A stretch of DNA of 64,000 bases, taken from Larkinella punicea. Its GTDB lineage: Bacteria; Bacteroidota; Bacteroidia; Cytophagales; Spirosomataceae. The notes below the pieces were generated by a model that saw only the letters and a list, made by a program, of their open reading frames with translations, searched no databases and was not told the DNA's origin. The position numbers and the translations under genes were made by a program. The stretch lies in NCBI RefSeq assembly GCF_003334855.1, contig NZ_QOWE01000005.1, forward strand, positions 186,001 through 250,000. The letters run 5' to 3'. How positions within the stretch are numbered: the first letter of the stretch is position 1; each line of letters starts with the position of its first letter. This document shows, in pieces, positions 9,432 to 18,040 of the stretch.

Positions 9432-12400
9432 TTATTGGCGGCATTGACTGCCCATTTCCAGGTTAAAGCGTACGGTTTGGTTAAATTTCCGGCCCAGTTT
9501 TAACCCCAGTGCCAGTCGCCCATCCAGCCAGGCCGGATTCGGCAAGCCCGCTTCCAGCAGAGCCGCTGCCGAAACGGTAATCAAGGGTCGTTTTCCAAAA
9601 ATATAGACCCCAGCTTCGCCCTGCAGAAAGGCGTAGATTTGCCCCCGACCGTACCAGTTGTTGCTGCCAATGGTGGTTCGCCCCCCGCAGAACGGCGCAT
9701 TGAACTCTTTCAACAGCATATCGAATCCGGCTCGGGCGGTTAGATTCAGATACGGTATCCACAAACGAATGCGCCAATCCAGCGATAGACTGGCTCCAAA
9801 GACGAATCCTTTCCCCAACACCGCATCGGCTTCCGCACTGGCCGGTCGGTCGGTTTGAAGAGCCGGATCATAGCGAAGTTCTTGGAGTACTTCCGTTGGT
9901 GGAGGGGGCATACCCGGAATCCGGTGCCCGATCATCAGGTAGCCATCGATCCGGATTTGGGGTCCCAGGTGCATCAGCAGTCCAATTCGCCGGCTTCTAT
10001 CCGGATGGCCCAGGTGACAATACCATTCGTTTTCATCAAAGTGCATGACCATCCAACCGGCGCGGTTATTAGCGCCTGTTCCGCGTAATAGCCCACCCGC
10101 ATTGACAAAGACCTCCGCATCGCCGTGGAAAGTATGGTGCTCGAAATCCATCAGCAAAGCGACCCGGCCCTGAATACTGCCCAGCGCGTTTCCTTCGGTG
10201 GCTCCGAATTCCTGTTTGGCTTTCTTTTCCAGCATTTCCTGGGTAAATACATCGCCAGCTAATACCTTTCCGGTATTGAGAACCATCGTTTTCAGTTTGT
10301 TTGCACCCGGAATATTGACGGATACCGTTCCGGTAAAAACCCCTTCCCCGAAGAGCCCAACCGAATTAAGCCCCCAATTTTGGTTGAAGATAATCTCCAC
10401 GCCAGCCTGACCGGTGAAGGCTTTTTTGGCCGCCACCAGGCCCATCACGGCTTTAAAACCCAGTTGAATACTTTCAGTTGGTTCGTAACTGAGTGCGCTG
10501 CCAAATGCCCCCAGTACCCGTGGACGCATGTGGTGATACGCTCCGGCATAAATGGCGTTCATTTCCAGTGGCCCCGCCAACAGGATGGTGGGATTGAATG
10601 TCGTGCCCCCCATTGCATACCAGTACCGATAGTCGTCTTTGGCCCCAAACAGGGCTTCAGCGGTGAATTTCATTTTGTTGGAACTCCCATCCTGAGCGAG
10701 TTTACTTACGCCCAGGCTAACCGATCCCCGAAATCCCTTGCCATATACCGCATCATTTTCGAAAAGGCTGACGCAACCCGCCAGCGTAAGGTTGCTGACC
10801 GTCCCTTTGATACAGAAGTCCGACAGGGTAATTCCGTTGTTATTCCATTCGTGGATGCCGTTATTTTCCACAAATTTGCCATAAGCCGTCACCCCCGCCG
10901 TGGCGCCAAAGGTCTCCTTCATCAGGTTGACCCGAACTTGCAAATAGAGGGTGGCGTCTCCACTGTCGGCCGGTGCCGCAGCTACCCGCAATTCACTGAC
11001 TGTGATCGAAAAACCGGCCAGTTTCTGATCGTTTTGATAACCCAAAGCACCGATTGTCAGCCGGGGTAAGTCGGTTTGCAGCACCAGATTCTCGAACGTA
11101 ATCCCCTTGAATTGAAGCGTTGCAGCGCCCTCCGTGGCTTCGGTGCCATTCTTCATGGCATAAATACCCAGGCTACCGTGGAGTGTCGCCCGGGGTTTAA
11201 AGGTGCCGTTGACAACTTTCAATTCAATCCGTGATGACGGCTGAAGGGTCGCCGTGGCCCGCCAGAGTGGGAATTTGAGTGATTCGACAGCAAAAACTTC
11301 AAGCCCATAGTTGGCATTCTTCGTAATTTCGCCCCGGTAGCCTACGGGTGTGGTGGGTGCAATGGGCAATGTCAGTTGCCCTTGAAAAGCCCCACCAACG
11401 AGTTTATGTTTTTCAAACGCCAGTTCAAACCGATCCAGTGTCATAGCCCAACCCGATGCGGATAGCGGCTCACCATTCAGGGGGTTATTGACGGCTACCA
11501 GGGCGGTTAAACCCTGCCGGTCATACAGCAGATTAGTCGCTTCGATGGAAATGCGCTCCGTGCCACCACCCCGTGCTTTAAACTCAGGAGGCAGAATAAT
11601 CCGGAATTGCTGAATATAAACGCCCTTCCAGGTGCCGGGATCTGAGCCATCCGGCAAACTGTTTTGAGGATCGTTGAAATAATCCGGCGGAAACAAAACG
11701 GCGTTGTCGTTTCGTTTGTCACTGAGATCCAGGACGGCCTGCGTCAACTGGAAGCCGAATTGTTCGTAGCCCGTCACGGCAAAGGGCGTGATGTCGACCT
11801 TCGCGATCAGGTCGCTGAAATCCGGGGCACTGACCTGAAAAGTGCCCATCACCTGCCCGGAACCGATAACCCCGCCAGTAACCGGTTCGATGGGCACCAG
11901 CATGCTGCGGGGAAACAGCACATCCCCGGCGACGCCCAAACCGACCAGACCGCCACAATTAAACGTTGCATACGTCAAATCTTCCGTAGCCCCCGTGAAA
12001 CGGTTCAACCCACCCCGCAGCCGCAAGGTCATATTGCCCATCGGGACAATGTAATCACCCAGCAGCACCAGCTTAAAATCACCCGTCAATCCACCGTCGC
12101 GGGTAAAATGCACCTGATCGGCTCCAAAAAACAATTCGCGCTCATTGACACCCGAATACGGATCGGGCATCGAAGCCTTAATACGGGCAAAAACCGTCAG
12201 TTCCGCATGTTGGGAGAAAAACTTTACTTTCAGAATGCCCAGTTCAACGGTGCGGTTACCGATCTGTTTTTTGAGGCCGACCGGTAATACCGTTAAATCC
12301 TGCATTGTCAACTCTTCCACGTAGCCATTGCGGCTGTCTAAATAGCGAAACAGCGAAGCCGCTGAATCGCGTTCTGCCGAGGTAATGGCGGTCAACTGCG

Positions 12401-12752
12401 GCTGGATGGATGCGGTTTCTTCCCACCTGCCCCGTTGGTTTGTTTTCTGCCGGGAATGCATCCGCGACTGCCGGAGCGCCCCGTCCAATCCGACGAGGGT
12501 CGCCGGTGAAAGTGCCTGACTACCGGTGTTGATCCTGACCATCGTTGCCCCGACGGACGTTGCCCCACCGGCAGGTACTCCACTAGATGTGTTACCCGTC
12601 GGGAGGGGTCTGGTGGAAACCGTCGTAGACTGAGCCGGATCGGTACCGGCGGTTTTGCCATTGTCTGCCTGAGCCGTTGGAAGGCTCAATAGCATGCCAA
12701 ACGACAAAAGCAGCCCCAAGACGGCCCGGAAAGCCGCTAAAGATCTCTTCAT
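9432..12752 (-). CDS. Large secreted beta-rich protein of unknown function
   Basis: 1106 residues from the ATG at 12752 (MKRSLAAFRAVLG), which begins a good signal peptide ending PTAQADNG; an upstream in-frame ATG at 12797 would bury that signal and is rejected. After a Ser/Thr/Pro/Gly-rich linker (~30-90) the rest is long and beta-rich, with alternating hydrophobic strands and many G-x-aromatic turns. The last 150 residues look like transmembrane beta-strands (for example GRGQIYAFLQGEAGVYIFG). It ends MGSQC plus two residues. I recognise no named domain. It sits between the lipoprotein pair and the FN3/CBM giant protein in one minus-strand operon, suggesting a shared surface structure. An outer-membrane barrel or export/anchoring partner for the 1635-residue protein is a guess. 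Confidence 0.65.
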   Translation of the reverse strand: MKRSLAAFRAVLGLLLSFGMLLSLPTAQADNGKTAGTDPAQSTTVSTRPLPTGNTSSGVPAGGATSVGATMVRINTGSQALSPATLVGLDGALRQSRMHSRQKTNQRGRWEETASIQPQLTAITSAERDSAASLFRYLDSRNGYVEELTMQDLTVLPVGLKKQIGNRTVELGILKVKFFSQHAELTVFARIKASMPDPYSGVNERELFFGADQVHFTRDGGLTGDFKLVLLGDYIVPMGNMTLRLRGGLNRFTGATEDLTYATFNCGGLVGLGVAGDVLFPRSMLVPIEPVTGGVIGSGQVMGTFQVSAPDFSDLIAKVDITPFAVTGYEQFGFQLTQAVLDLSDKRNDNAVLFPPDYFNDPQNSLPDGSDPGTWKGVYIQQFRIILPPEFKARGGGTERISIEATNLLYDRQGLTALVAVNNPLNGEPLSASGWAMTLDRFELAFEKHKLVGGAFQGQLTLPIAPTTPVGYRGEITKNANYGLEVFAVESLKFPLWRATATLQPSSRIELKVVNGTFKPRATLHGSLGIYAMKNGTEATEGAATLQFKGITFENLVLQTDLPRLTIGALGYQNDQKLAGFSITVSELRVAAAPADSGDATLYLQVRVNLMKETFGATAGVTAYGKFVENNGIHEWNNNGITLSDFCIKGTVSNLTLAGCVSLFENDAVYGKGFRGSVSLGVSKLAQDGSSNKMKFTAEALFGAKDDYRYWYAMGGTTFNPTILLAGPLEMNAIYAGAYHHMRPRVLGAFGSALSYEPTESIQLGFKAVMGLVAAKKAFTGQAGVEIIFNQNWGLNSVGLFGEGVFTGTVSVNIPGANKLKTMVLNTGKVLAGDVFTQEMLEKKAKQEFGATEGNALGSIQGRVALLMDFEHHTFHGDAEVFVNAGGLLRGTGANNRAGWMVMHFDENEWYCHLGHPDRSRRIGLLMHLGPQIRIDGYLMIGHRIPGMPPPPTEVLQELRYDPALQTDRPASAEADAVLGKGFVFGASLSLDWRIRLWIPYLNLTARAGFDMLLKEFNAPFCGGRTTIGSNNWYGRGQIYAFLQGEAGVYIFGKRPLITVSAAALLEAGLPNPAWLDGRLALGLKLGRKFNQTVRFNLEMGSQCRQ

Positions 12753-12818
12753 GAGGAAGACAGGATTACGAGTAGGAGACCGTCCGGCTGATTTCACCGT
12801 CGATTCAAACCCGGATGG

Positions 12819-13283
12819 TTAGTTTTTGGTGGCGGTAATCTGGTGCGTATACGTACCGGTATCGTCTACCTGTTTCAGCGTGAACGTCAGTGCTTTTCCT
12901 GCTATCGTGCCGCTTCCCTCGAAGGTTGTCGTTCCGAAATCATCTTTCATCGTTTGTTTCGACAGGGTGATCGTGTTGCCGCTCACGGTGGCTGGCCAGT
13001 AATCGAAAGCACCGAGGTCGGTATCGATCTGCAGTTGGACTTCATTGGCTTTGCTTCCTGCTTTGATGAGCACCTTCATGGGGTCAAAATCAAACTCGAC
13101 GGTGGAGGACGACCCGGCCAACTGCCCTTTGGACGCCATCTTGCCGGTATACGTTCCGATGAAGGTTGCGGTGTCGGCCTGTGGGTCATCGCTGTCGTTT
13201 TTACAAGCCGAAAAACTGAGCAGAATCAAAACCGGTAAAATTGTTTTCAGGCAGAAGTGGAAAAATGGTGCAGACGTTTTCAT
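12819..13283 (-). CDS. Small lipoprotein, paralogue of the adjacent lipoprotein
   Basis: About 154 residues from ATG at 13283 (MKTSAPFF); the ATG at 13289 (MHMKTS) is equally possible. A longer open frame to 13448 overlaps the upstream gene and lacks a signal. The type II signal peptide ends LLSFSACKND, giving a lipidated Cys, followed by an acidic spacer DSDDPQAD typical of exported Bacteroidota lipoproteins. The body (IGTYTGKM ... GSKANEV ... FEGSGTI ... GTYTHQITATKN) aligns throughout with the next gene, so the two are a tandem duplication with moderate divergence. It resembles small beta-barrel/lipocalin-like surface lipoproteins, but no family was assigned. It belongs to the 13.8 to 4.5 kb operon. 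Confidence 0.72.
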   Translation of the reverse strand: MKTSAPFFHFCLKTILPVLILLSFSACKNDSDDPQADTATFIGTYTGKMASKGQLAGSSSTVEFDFDPMKVLIKAGSKANEVQLQIDTDLGAFDYWPATVSGNTITLSKQTMKDDFGTTTFEGSGTIAGKALTFTLKQVDDTGTYTHQITATKN

Positions 13284-13320
13284 GTGCATTTGATTGGTGT
13301 ATGGATTGAATAAAATTGAC

Positions 13321-13782
13321 TTATTTTCGGGTTGCTGTAATTTCGTGCGTGTATTGCCCCTGTCCATCGTCTTCCCGGAGCGTAACCGTGAGTTGCTGTC
13401 CGATGAGCGTGCCGGTGCCTTCGAAAACCACCTCATCGCCCGGGCCATACGTAAGTTTCTGGCTTTGTGTCGTGAATTTGGTGCCGTCGATCGTTGCCGT
13501 CAGCGGATCGTTGTAATCACCGAAAGGGCCGATAATTTTCCACTTGACTTCGTTTTCCTTGCTACCTGCCGTCATTTCAACGGTGATGGCCATGGTCTGG
13601 ACGATGGCAGACCCCTGATTCGTCAAGCCGCCCGTCGTAACCATCTTACCAGCGTATTGGCCGATGCTGGAAGTGGTGATGGGTTCGGGATCGTCGCTGT
13701 TTTTGTTGCATCCGGCAAGCCCGACGCTCAGCAGCACAAACAGAACCGGTAGAAATTGAAAGCGTAAGGTGATGGATTTCAT
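13321..13782 (-). CDS. Small lipoprotein, first gene of the giant-protein operon
   Basis: About 153 residues from ATG at 13782 (MKSITLRFQFLPVL), chosen because it places the hydrophobic signal at the N-terminus; the frame extends to 13830 without a signal. The lipobox is VGLAGC, then NKNSDDPEP. The mature part (IGQYAGKM ... GSKENEV ... FEGTGTL ... GQYTHEITATRK) is paralogous to the gene at 12819, sharing block order and the C-terminal THxITATxK ending. It is 37 nt upstream of its paralogue. Function is unknown; the sequence suggests an exposed lipoprotein acting with the two large secreted proteins downstream. Confidence 0.72.
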   Translation of the reverse strand: MKSITLRFQFLPVLFVLLSVGLAGCNKNSDDPEPITTSSIGQYAGKMVTTGGLTNQGSAIVQTMAITVEMTAGSKENEVKWKIIGPFGDYNDPLTATIDGTKFTTQSQKLTYGPGDEVVFEGTGTLIGQQLTVTLREDDGQGQYTHEITATRK

Positions 13783-13873
13783 ACATTTTATTGCTTGAGC
13801 AAACATTTTAAATGAGTTAATTTTTTTCATTTTTCTTCCTAGTTACTTGTAATTATGAGTTGATGTAACGCCT

Positions 13874-14566
13874 TTAAAACACATCCAGATAAAACCGCTC
13901 ACCAAAATCTTCATAGCGAATACTGGCATCATGTCTGCGGGTTTCTTTATTGATTAATTGGTATTCTACATTTTTAAATCTCTTTTGATAGGAAGAATCA
14001 TAATAAATGGCTTGTTGAAATGAAACGAGGGCAGTGCCATTTAATTCATCATAATTCATTTTATATTGAACAGTGGCTCTTTTTGTATTGTGATTTACCG
14101 TTCTATTTTCTTTGCCAATATCCAGGATATCAATACTGCGTTTACTACTTACTACATTATTTATATACAAACTTTGTAATCCTCCATCATAAATGGTTTT
14201 AGAAGTATCCTGTTGAATGTAGAGAAAAACTTCATCATCCTCAAATACATCATACTGCAATTCGTCATCGGAACATGGTATATTCTTTGTTCCAAATATA
14301 TTTGTAGGATATTTGCTTCCATAAATATCTTTATAATAATTTAGACGACGAATAATAGCTCCAAGTTTTGTCCAATCTTGGGAATTATCACAAAAACAAT
14401 TTAAACGCCTATATATAATTGTATAAGCGCTAGGAACTGGAGAACATGCTTCAATTATTTTCATCTGACTTGTTTCACAAGGTTGGCAAGCAGACTGGCT
14501 AAGCTTAAAAATAGTATAACCCCCTATTAAAAGCATAGTAAAAATGGTGATCTGCTTGGCTTTCAT
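13874..14566 (-). CDS. Orphan immunity-like protein, paralogue of the protein at 21328
   Basis: 230 residues with one N-terminal membrane segment (~6-22) and no lipobox, so probably an inner-membrane-anchored periplasmic protein. A Cys motif (ACQPCE) follows the helix and NCFCD lies near residue 58. It aligns along its whole length with the 231-residue protein encoded behind the full-length toxin-like gene, and the last ~36 residues (from KNVEYQLINKETRRH to the end) are identical apart from one residue (YLDVF against YLDIF). The start overlaps the upstream gene stop by 4 nt. The DNA is AT-rich like the other cassette genes. It has no adjacent cognate tip, so it is read as an orphan immunity gene left from an earlier cassette; that role is inference. 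Confidence 0.7.
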   Translation of the reverse strand: MKAKQITIFTMLLIGGYTIFKLSQSACQPCETSQMKIIEACSPVPSAYTIIYRRLNCFCDNSQDWTKLGAIIRRLNYYKDIYGSKYPTNIFGTKNIPCSDDELQYDVFEDDEVFLYIQQDTSKTIYDGGLQSLYINNVVSSKRSIDILDIGKENRTVNHNTKRATVQYKMNYDELNGTALVSFQQAIYYDSSYQKRFKNVEYQLINKETRRHDASIRYEDFGERFYLDVF

Positions 14567-15093
14567 TTTTTACGGCACTTCTCAAATAGCTGTTTCACTT
14601 CTTTGGTTATTCGGATTGTTTGGCTTGAAGACTCTTCTCCTGTATTATACCATTGTATTTCATAAATTTCGCCATGATCGTAAATAATCCATAAAACAAA
14701 AGCATCTAATTCGTCAGCAGTATGAAATAAAGGACGATCTCTTGTATGATAAGTACTGTCATTCATATATTGGCCATGCTCGTAGAATTCCATTCGATAC
14801 GAACCGTATTGTTTCAAATCGATAGTATCAGCAATTTGACATGCGTTTTGAGCAATAAATATTAGTAACGCAGCGCTATCTAAACGGTTTAAATTAACAA
14901 TAAAAAAAAAATCTTCACGTCGAGGCAGTACATCTCCTTGATCTATATAGATCAAGGAGGGCTTAATAGGTACAACCCTCATAGGTCCGGATGGTATCTT
15001 AGTTACGTTTATTAGGTATTCGGCCAGAAACCACCCCGCTATTAGTAATAAAAATGAAAAAGGCAGTAACCACTTTCTAGTTGAAGTTTCCAC
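14563..15093 (-). CDS. Small membrane-anchored protein of the cassette array
   Basis: 176 residues starting METSTRKWLLPFSFLLL: a short basic N-terminus, one hydrophobic segment (~9-29), then a soluble, acidic, aromatic-rich domain. No recognised family and no clear sequence match to the other small proteins of the array, but the topology (one N-terminal helix, periplasmic domain), size and AT-rich composition are the same. It overlaps the next gene by 4 nt and follows the 218-residue immunity-like gene by 37 nt. A second immunity-type gene without a cognate tip is the most economical reading, though an unrelated membrane protein cannot be excluded. Confidence 0.6.
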   Translation of the reverse strand: METSTRKWLLPFSFLLLIAGWFLAEYLINVTKIPSGPMRVVPIKPSLIYIDQGDVLPRREDFFFIVNLNRLDSAALLIFIAQNACQIADTIDLKQYGSYRMEFYEHGQYMNDSTYHTRDRPLFHTADELDAFVLWIIYDHGEIYEIQWYNTGEESSSQTIRITKEVKQLFEKCRKK

Positions 15094-15130
15094 GAAAAGT
15101 AAGTTTATAGTTGTACATAAAATTTTACAA

Positions 15131-15787
15131 CTAAATTATATCTAAATAAAAGCGTTCTCCATTTCCTATGTATCTAATAATAATATCAGGTCTTGAATTA
15201 ATATTAGATCGCAAAAAGTATGTACACTCACTAATTTTTTTATGAAACATTTGGTTACTACACCATAAATAAAAAGACTGTAATGTATTTAAATCAATAG
15301 TCTTATAATCACCTACTACTTGAACCAAGTTAGAGTTTATATTTTTGTACTTTATTGAAGACGTAGTAAATAAAATGTTCGATTTATCTTCTCCTCTAAA
15401 CAATATCCTATTAATGGACTTATCCTCATAATTTAAATTAAAACTAACAAAAGTAGATTCTTTATTTATATAATCCCAATTCTGTTCATCCGCCCCGACA
15501 TAATTCGGAAATTTATTTATATTATCTATAAATGAAAGCCCATAAAGCCCCCAGACAGTATCTTGCATTGATATACGATATCTGTTTATCTTTTTAAGAT
15601 TTTGGCAATTATCTTTGAAACACCTTACCTCAATATAGCTAACGCCAGTATCTTTCCAATGAAAATTAAATAAGGATTCTTCACTAATACAATTAGCATA
15701 TCTAACACCCTCATATATAACAGACGGCATTTTAATAACAGCAAAAATTAAGACAATAGAAATAAACAGTTTCTTGAGTAATTTCAT
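15131..15787 (-). CDS. Putative immunity protein paired with the 15784-17547 tip
   Basis: 218 residues with one N-terminal hydrophobic segment (~7-26) and a soluble remainder with cysteines (NCISE, VRCFKDNCQN). Its ATG overlaps the stop of the upstream tip gene by 4 nt, the classic toxin-immunity coupling. The C-terminus (IIIRYIGNGERFYLDII) matches the ending of the immunity-like proteins at 13874 and 21328 (SIRYEDFGERFYLDIF), while the rest is strongly diverged. A family that keeps its 3' end and diverges elsewhere, paired with tips that are themselves distant homologues, is what co-diversifying toxin-immunity pairs look like. No database family was recognised; the immunity role is inferred from position and topology. 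Confidence 0.65.
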   Translation of the reverse strand: MKLLKKLFISIVLIFAVIKMPSVIYEGVRYANCISEESLFNFHWKDTGVSYIEVRCFKDNCQNLKKINRYRISMQDTVWGLYGLSFIDNINKFPNYVGADEQNWDYINKESTFVSFNLNYEDKSINRILFRGEDKSNILFTTSSIKYKNINSNLVQVVGDYKTIDLNTLQSFYLWCSNQMFHKKISECTYFLRSNINSRPDIIIRYIGNGERFYLDII

Positions 15788-17547
15788 TTAGTATATAATT
15801 GTCTAGGAGTAGATATCGTCGAACAGTCAACACTAATTACGGTACCATCTCTAATCTCGAAACAGCCTTGTCTCTTCAATTGAATCTCTGTAATAAACGG
15901 GCAAAAACCATCGCGCAGGTGCTGTAATATGAACATTGCATTTAATGCTGGATAAGACCCTTTTATGACATCATTTAAATCATCCCAATCTGACCCAAAT
16001 GTATCCATCAATTGATAACCAAAAATAGCCATATATAACGCAGAGTTTTTCTGTTTATAAATATTTACAGTGATAATACTACCTTGAGTTCCACCCATGA
16101 TACCAAACATATCATTAAATGGGATTGATGCTGGGTTCGAAAAATTTGGTAACGGTATTGCTTGGGCACCATCTCCAATAATATTCCTTTCAGTAATTTG
16201 ATTTAATTGATTATCACGTATCCGCTCGAAGATTCTATTCTCAATTGATTGTGCATAAGAATTAAATACGCCAAAAATTCCCGGCTTATTTAAGCTTTGT
16301 AAAAAAGACTCTCCTTCACGAAAAATAAGACGCTGGCTTGTACCGCTGAAGAATCTACTACTTAAAGCCCTTGCAATATCTGCACTTACAACTAAAGACA
16401 GTCCTCGTGTAAAAATATCTTTTAGCTGATTAGTTGGCAATTTCCAATGCTTACCGTAATTAAGTTTACCATACCAGTCAGTTGAATTGTCAATGACTTG
16501 CTCAGAAGGATAGTCGGCACACTGACCCTGTACACCCTCCATCAGGGCCGCCCCTCCATGCACTAGTATATAGGTAAACTCCTCATAATCAATATTTAGT
16601 ATTTGGCTTACCTCCTGTTGGTATTTACCTAGCTTTTGGTTAATTGACTCTTTGGCTTCAATATTCTGTTGAGCACTAGCATAGAAAGTCGGATTATTAA
16701 TTATATTTTGTGTTTCACCTTTCATAGCATCTATCAAAGATACACCTTGATTTTTTTGCTCAGAGGTAAGATCTACTCGATTAGTTATTATATTCTGAAG
16801 ACTATCCAAATTATTATTATAGGCATTCAATTGCACTATTTCTTCTGGAGTCCCTTGGAAGTTGGCAATTAGGTCTGTTATGTAAGCTGTTAATTTAGAA
16901 ATGTCATTTGTCACATCAGTAATATTTTTTACTCCGCCCCAACTCGGATCATAAACCGACACCGCCGTTCCGCCCACCAACTCGTAGCACTCATTGACCA
17001 ACACCCCGGTCAGCTCAATGGCAATCCGGGAGCCCTGCAAATACGGAATCTCCGTGTAGCCTACCCCATTCCAGCCTTCCGAACCGCCACCCCTCACCTC
17101 CGTCACGATGATGTCGAAATCAGCCGCCCGGATCGTGTCGCCCGGAGCCAGGTTGCTTAACCGGCTCCCGGTGTCGGGCAGCGGAATCGCGGGCGTCGTG
17201 CCACAGGCGTACGTGTGTGTCCGGGGTGTACACGGTTTGCTGCGAACCGTTAAATAGGCAGTACACGTATCCGACCCACTCATCAGCTTCACCGCATATT
17301 CCCCAATCGCCGTCGCTGACAAGGTTGGTGAGGTGCCCAAGCTAACAGCAGCACTCGTTCCACTGGTGCGACTCCATTGATACTGGTAACCCGCCAGCGA
17401 TGCCCCTTCCAGGTGTTCCACCGATAGCGTCAGCGGTTGCAAAACCCCGCCTACCCTTGGCATCACATCGGTTTCCGTCTCCTGACTGTCGACGGCCTTG
17501 ATGCGGATGTTGCAGCCCGAAACCGTCGTGTCGCAAGCTACCGTCAA
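15784..17547 (-). CDS. 5'-truncated orphan cassette: partial pre-toxin module plus C-terminal tip 3
   Basis: 587 residues from a TTG that is simply the first codon of the frame (TVACDTTVSGCN); there is no signal peptide or plausible own start. Residues 1-200 are nearly identical to the last ~200 residues of the pre-toxin module in the 2486-residue protein, up to YDPSW at 16939-16953. Composition then changes abruptly to AT-rich and a unique ~385-residue tip begins: a helical linker (~205-300), then a domain with GIMGGTQ, DTFGSDWDDLN and FILQH...PFITEI. These motifs also occur in tip 1 and recall DUF3289-type C-terminal domains (from memory, low certainty). It is probably silent as it stands and would be expressed by recombination into the full-length gene. 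Confidence 0.72.
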   Translation of the reverse strand: MTVACDTTVSGCNIRIKAVDSQETETDVMPRVGGVLQPLTLSVEHLEGASLAGYQYQWSRTSGTSAAVSLGTSPTLSATAIGEYAVKLMSGSDTCTAYLTVRSKPCTPRTHTYACGTTPAIPLPDTGSRLSNLAPGDTIRAADFDIIVTEVRGGGSEGWNGVGYTEIPYLQGSRIAIELTGVLVNECYELVGGTAVSVYDPSWGGVKNITDVTNDISKLTAYITDLIANFQGTPEEIVQLNAYNNNLDSLQNIITNRVDLTSEQKNQGVSLIDAMKGETQNIINNPTFYASAQQNIEAKESINQKLGKYQQEVSQILNIDYEEFTYILVHGGAALMEGVQGQCADYPSEQVIDNSTDWYGKLNYGKHWKLPTNQLKDIFTRGLSLVVSADIARALSSRFFSGTSQRLIFREGESFLQSLNKPGIFGVFNSYAQSIENRIFERIRDNQLNQITERNIIGDGAQAIPLPNFSNPASIPFNDMFGIMGGTQGSIITVNIYKQKNSALYMAIFGYQLMDTFGSDWDDLNDVIKGSYPALNAMFILQHLRDGFCPFITEIQLKRQGCFEIRDGTVISVDCSTISTPRQLYTK

Positions 17548-17555
17548 CAGCCCTC

Positions 17556-17792
17556 TGCTTTTATTTTTTGTCGTTCAGAATGTCAAAGAACAAGTGGACC
17601 AGCCGTTGCCAGTCCGGTTTTTTCAGGATGTTTTTTGATCGATACCCGGCATAGGATATCGATTGAGTTTGTCGCTAAATTGTGAGTTATTAGCAACAAA
17701 TCATTCTATTAACTTGCATTCACAAACAATTTTAAAATTAACCTGATTATATTTCAACTACAACAAAATTTGAAAAATATTCATTATTTACT
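17556..17792 (-). repeat. Inter-cassette direct repeat, copy 1
   Basis: Non-coding spacer between the truncated cassette 3 and the immunity remnant. It matches 21090-21327 along its length with scattered differences; shared blocks include GTCGTTCAGAATGTCAAAGA, TATCGATTGAGTTTGTC and GAGTTATTAGCAACAAATCA. Similarity begins exactly where homology to the pre-toxin module stops (~17550). Homology continues beyond this interval into the immunity-like 3' end at 17793-17886. Confidence 0.75.
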
Positions 17793-17886
17793 CTAAAATA
17801 TATCCACATAAAACTGCTCACCAAAATACTCACAGCGAATGCTGGCATCGTGTCTGCTGGTTCCTTTATTAACTGATGATATTCCC
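17793..17886 (-). pseudogene. Remnant of an immunity-like gene 3' end (frameshifted)
   Basis: Reading the reverse strand back from a TAG at 17793-17795 gives RHDASIRCEYFGEQFYVDIF, which matches the conserved last residues of the immunity-like proteins at 21328 and 13874 (RHDASIRYEDFGERFYLDIF). Upstream, DNA similarity continues through the QLINKE codons, but one base is missing relative to the intact genes, shifting the frame. Beyond ~17886 similarity ends and no open frame continues. It is therefore a decayed scar of a gene once present behind an earlier cassette. Confidence 0.8.
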
Positions 17887-18040
17887 CTCTTTTTTAACAC
17901 ACCTAGTTTTAATAAATGCGGTTCTCTGATATTTTCTGTGGAGTCTATATTAAAGCCTTATACGAAAAGCTCAACAAAGCCTAAATTTGATGTTTCTCAT
18001 GTTCATAAAACTACCCAAAACGCCTTTTCCATAGAAATTG

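Noticed and set aside
15784-17547. Independent secreted protein starting at 17547
   Set aside because: The first codon is an internal TTG of the conserved module and there is no signal peptide; treated as a truncated cassette.
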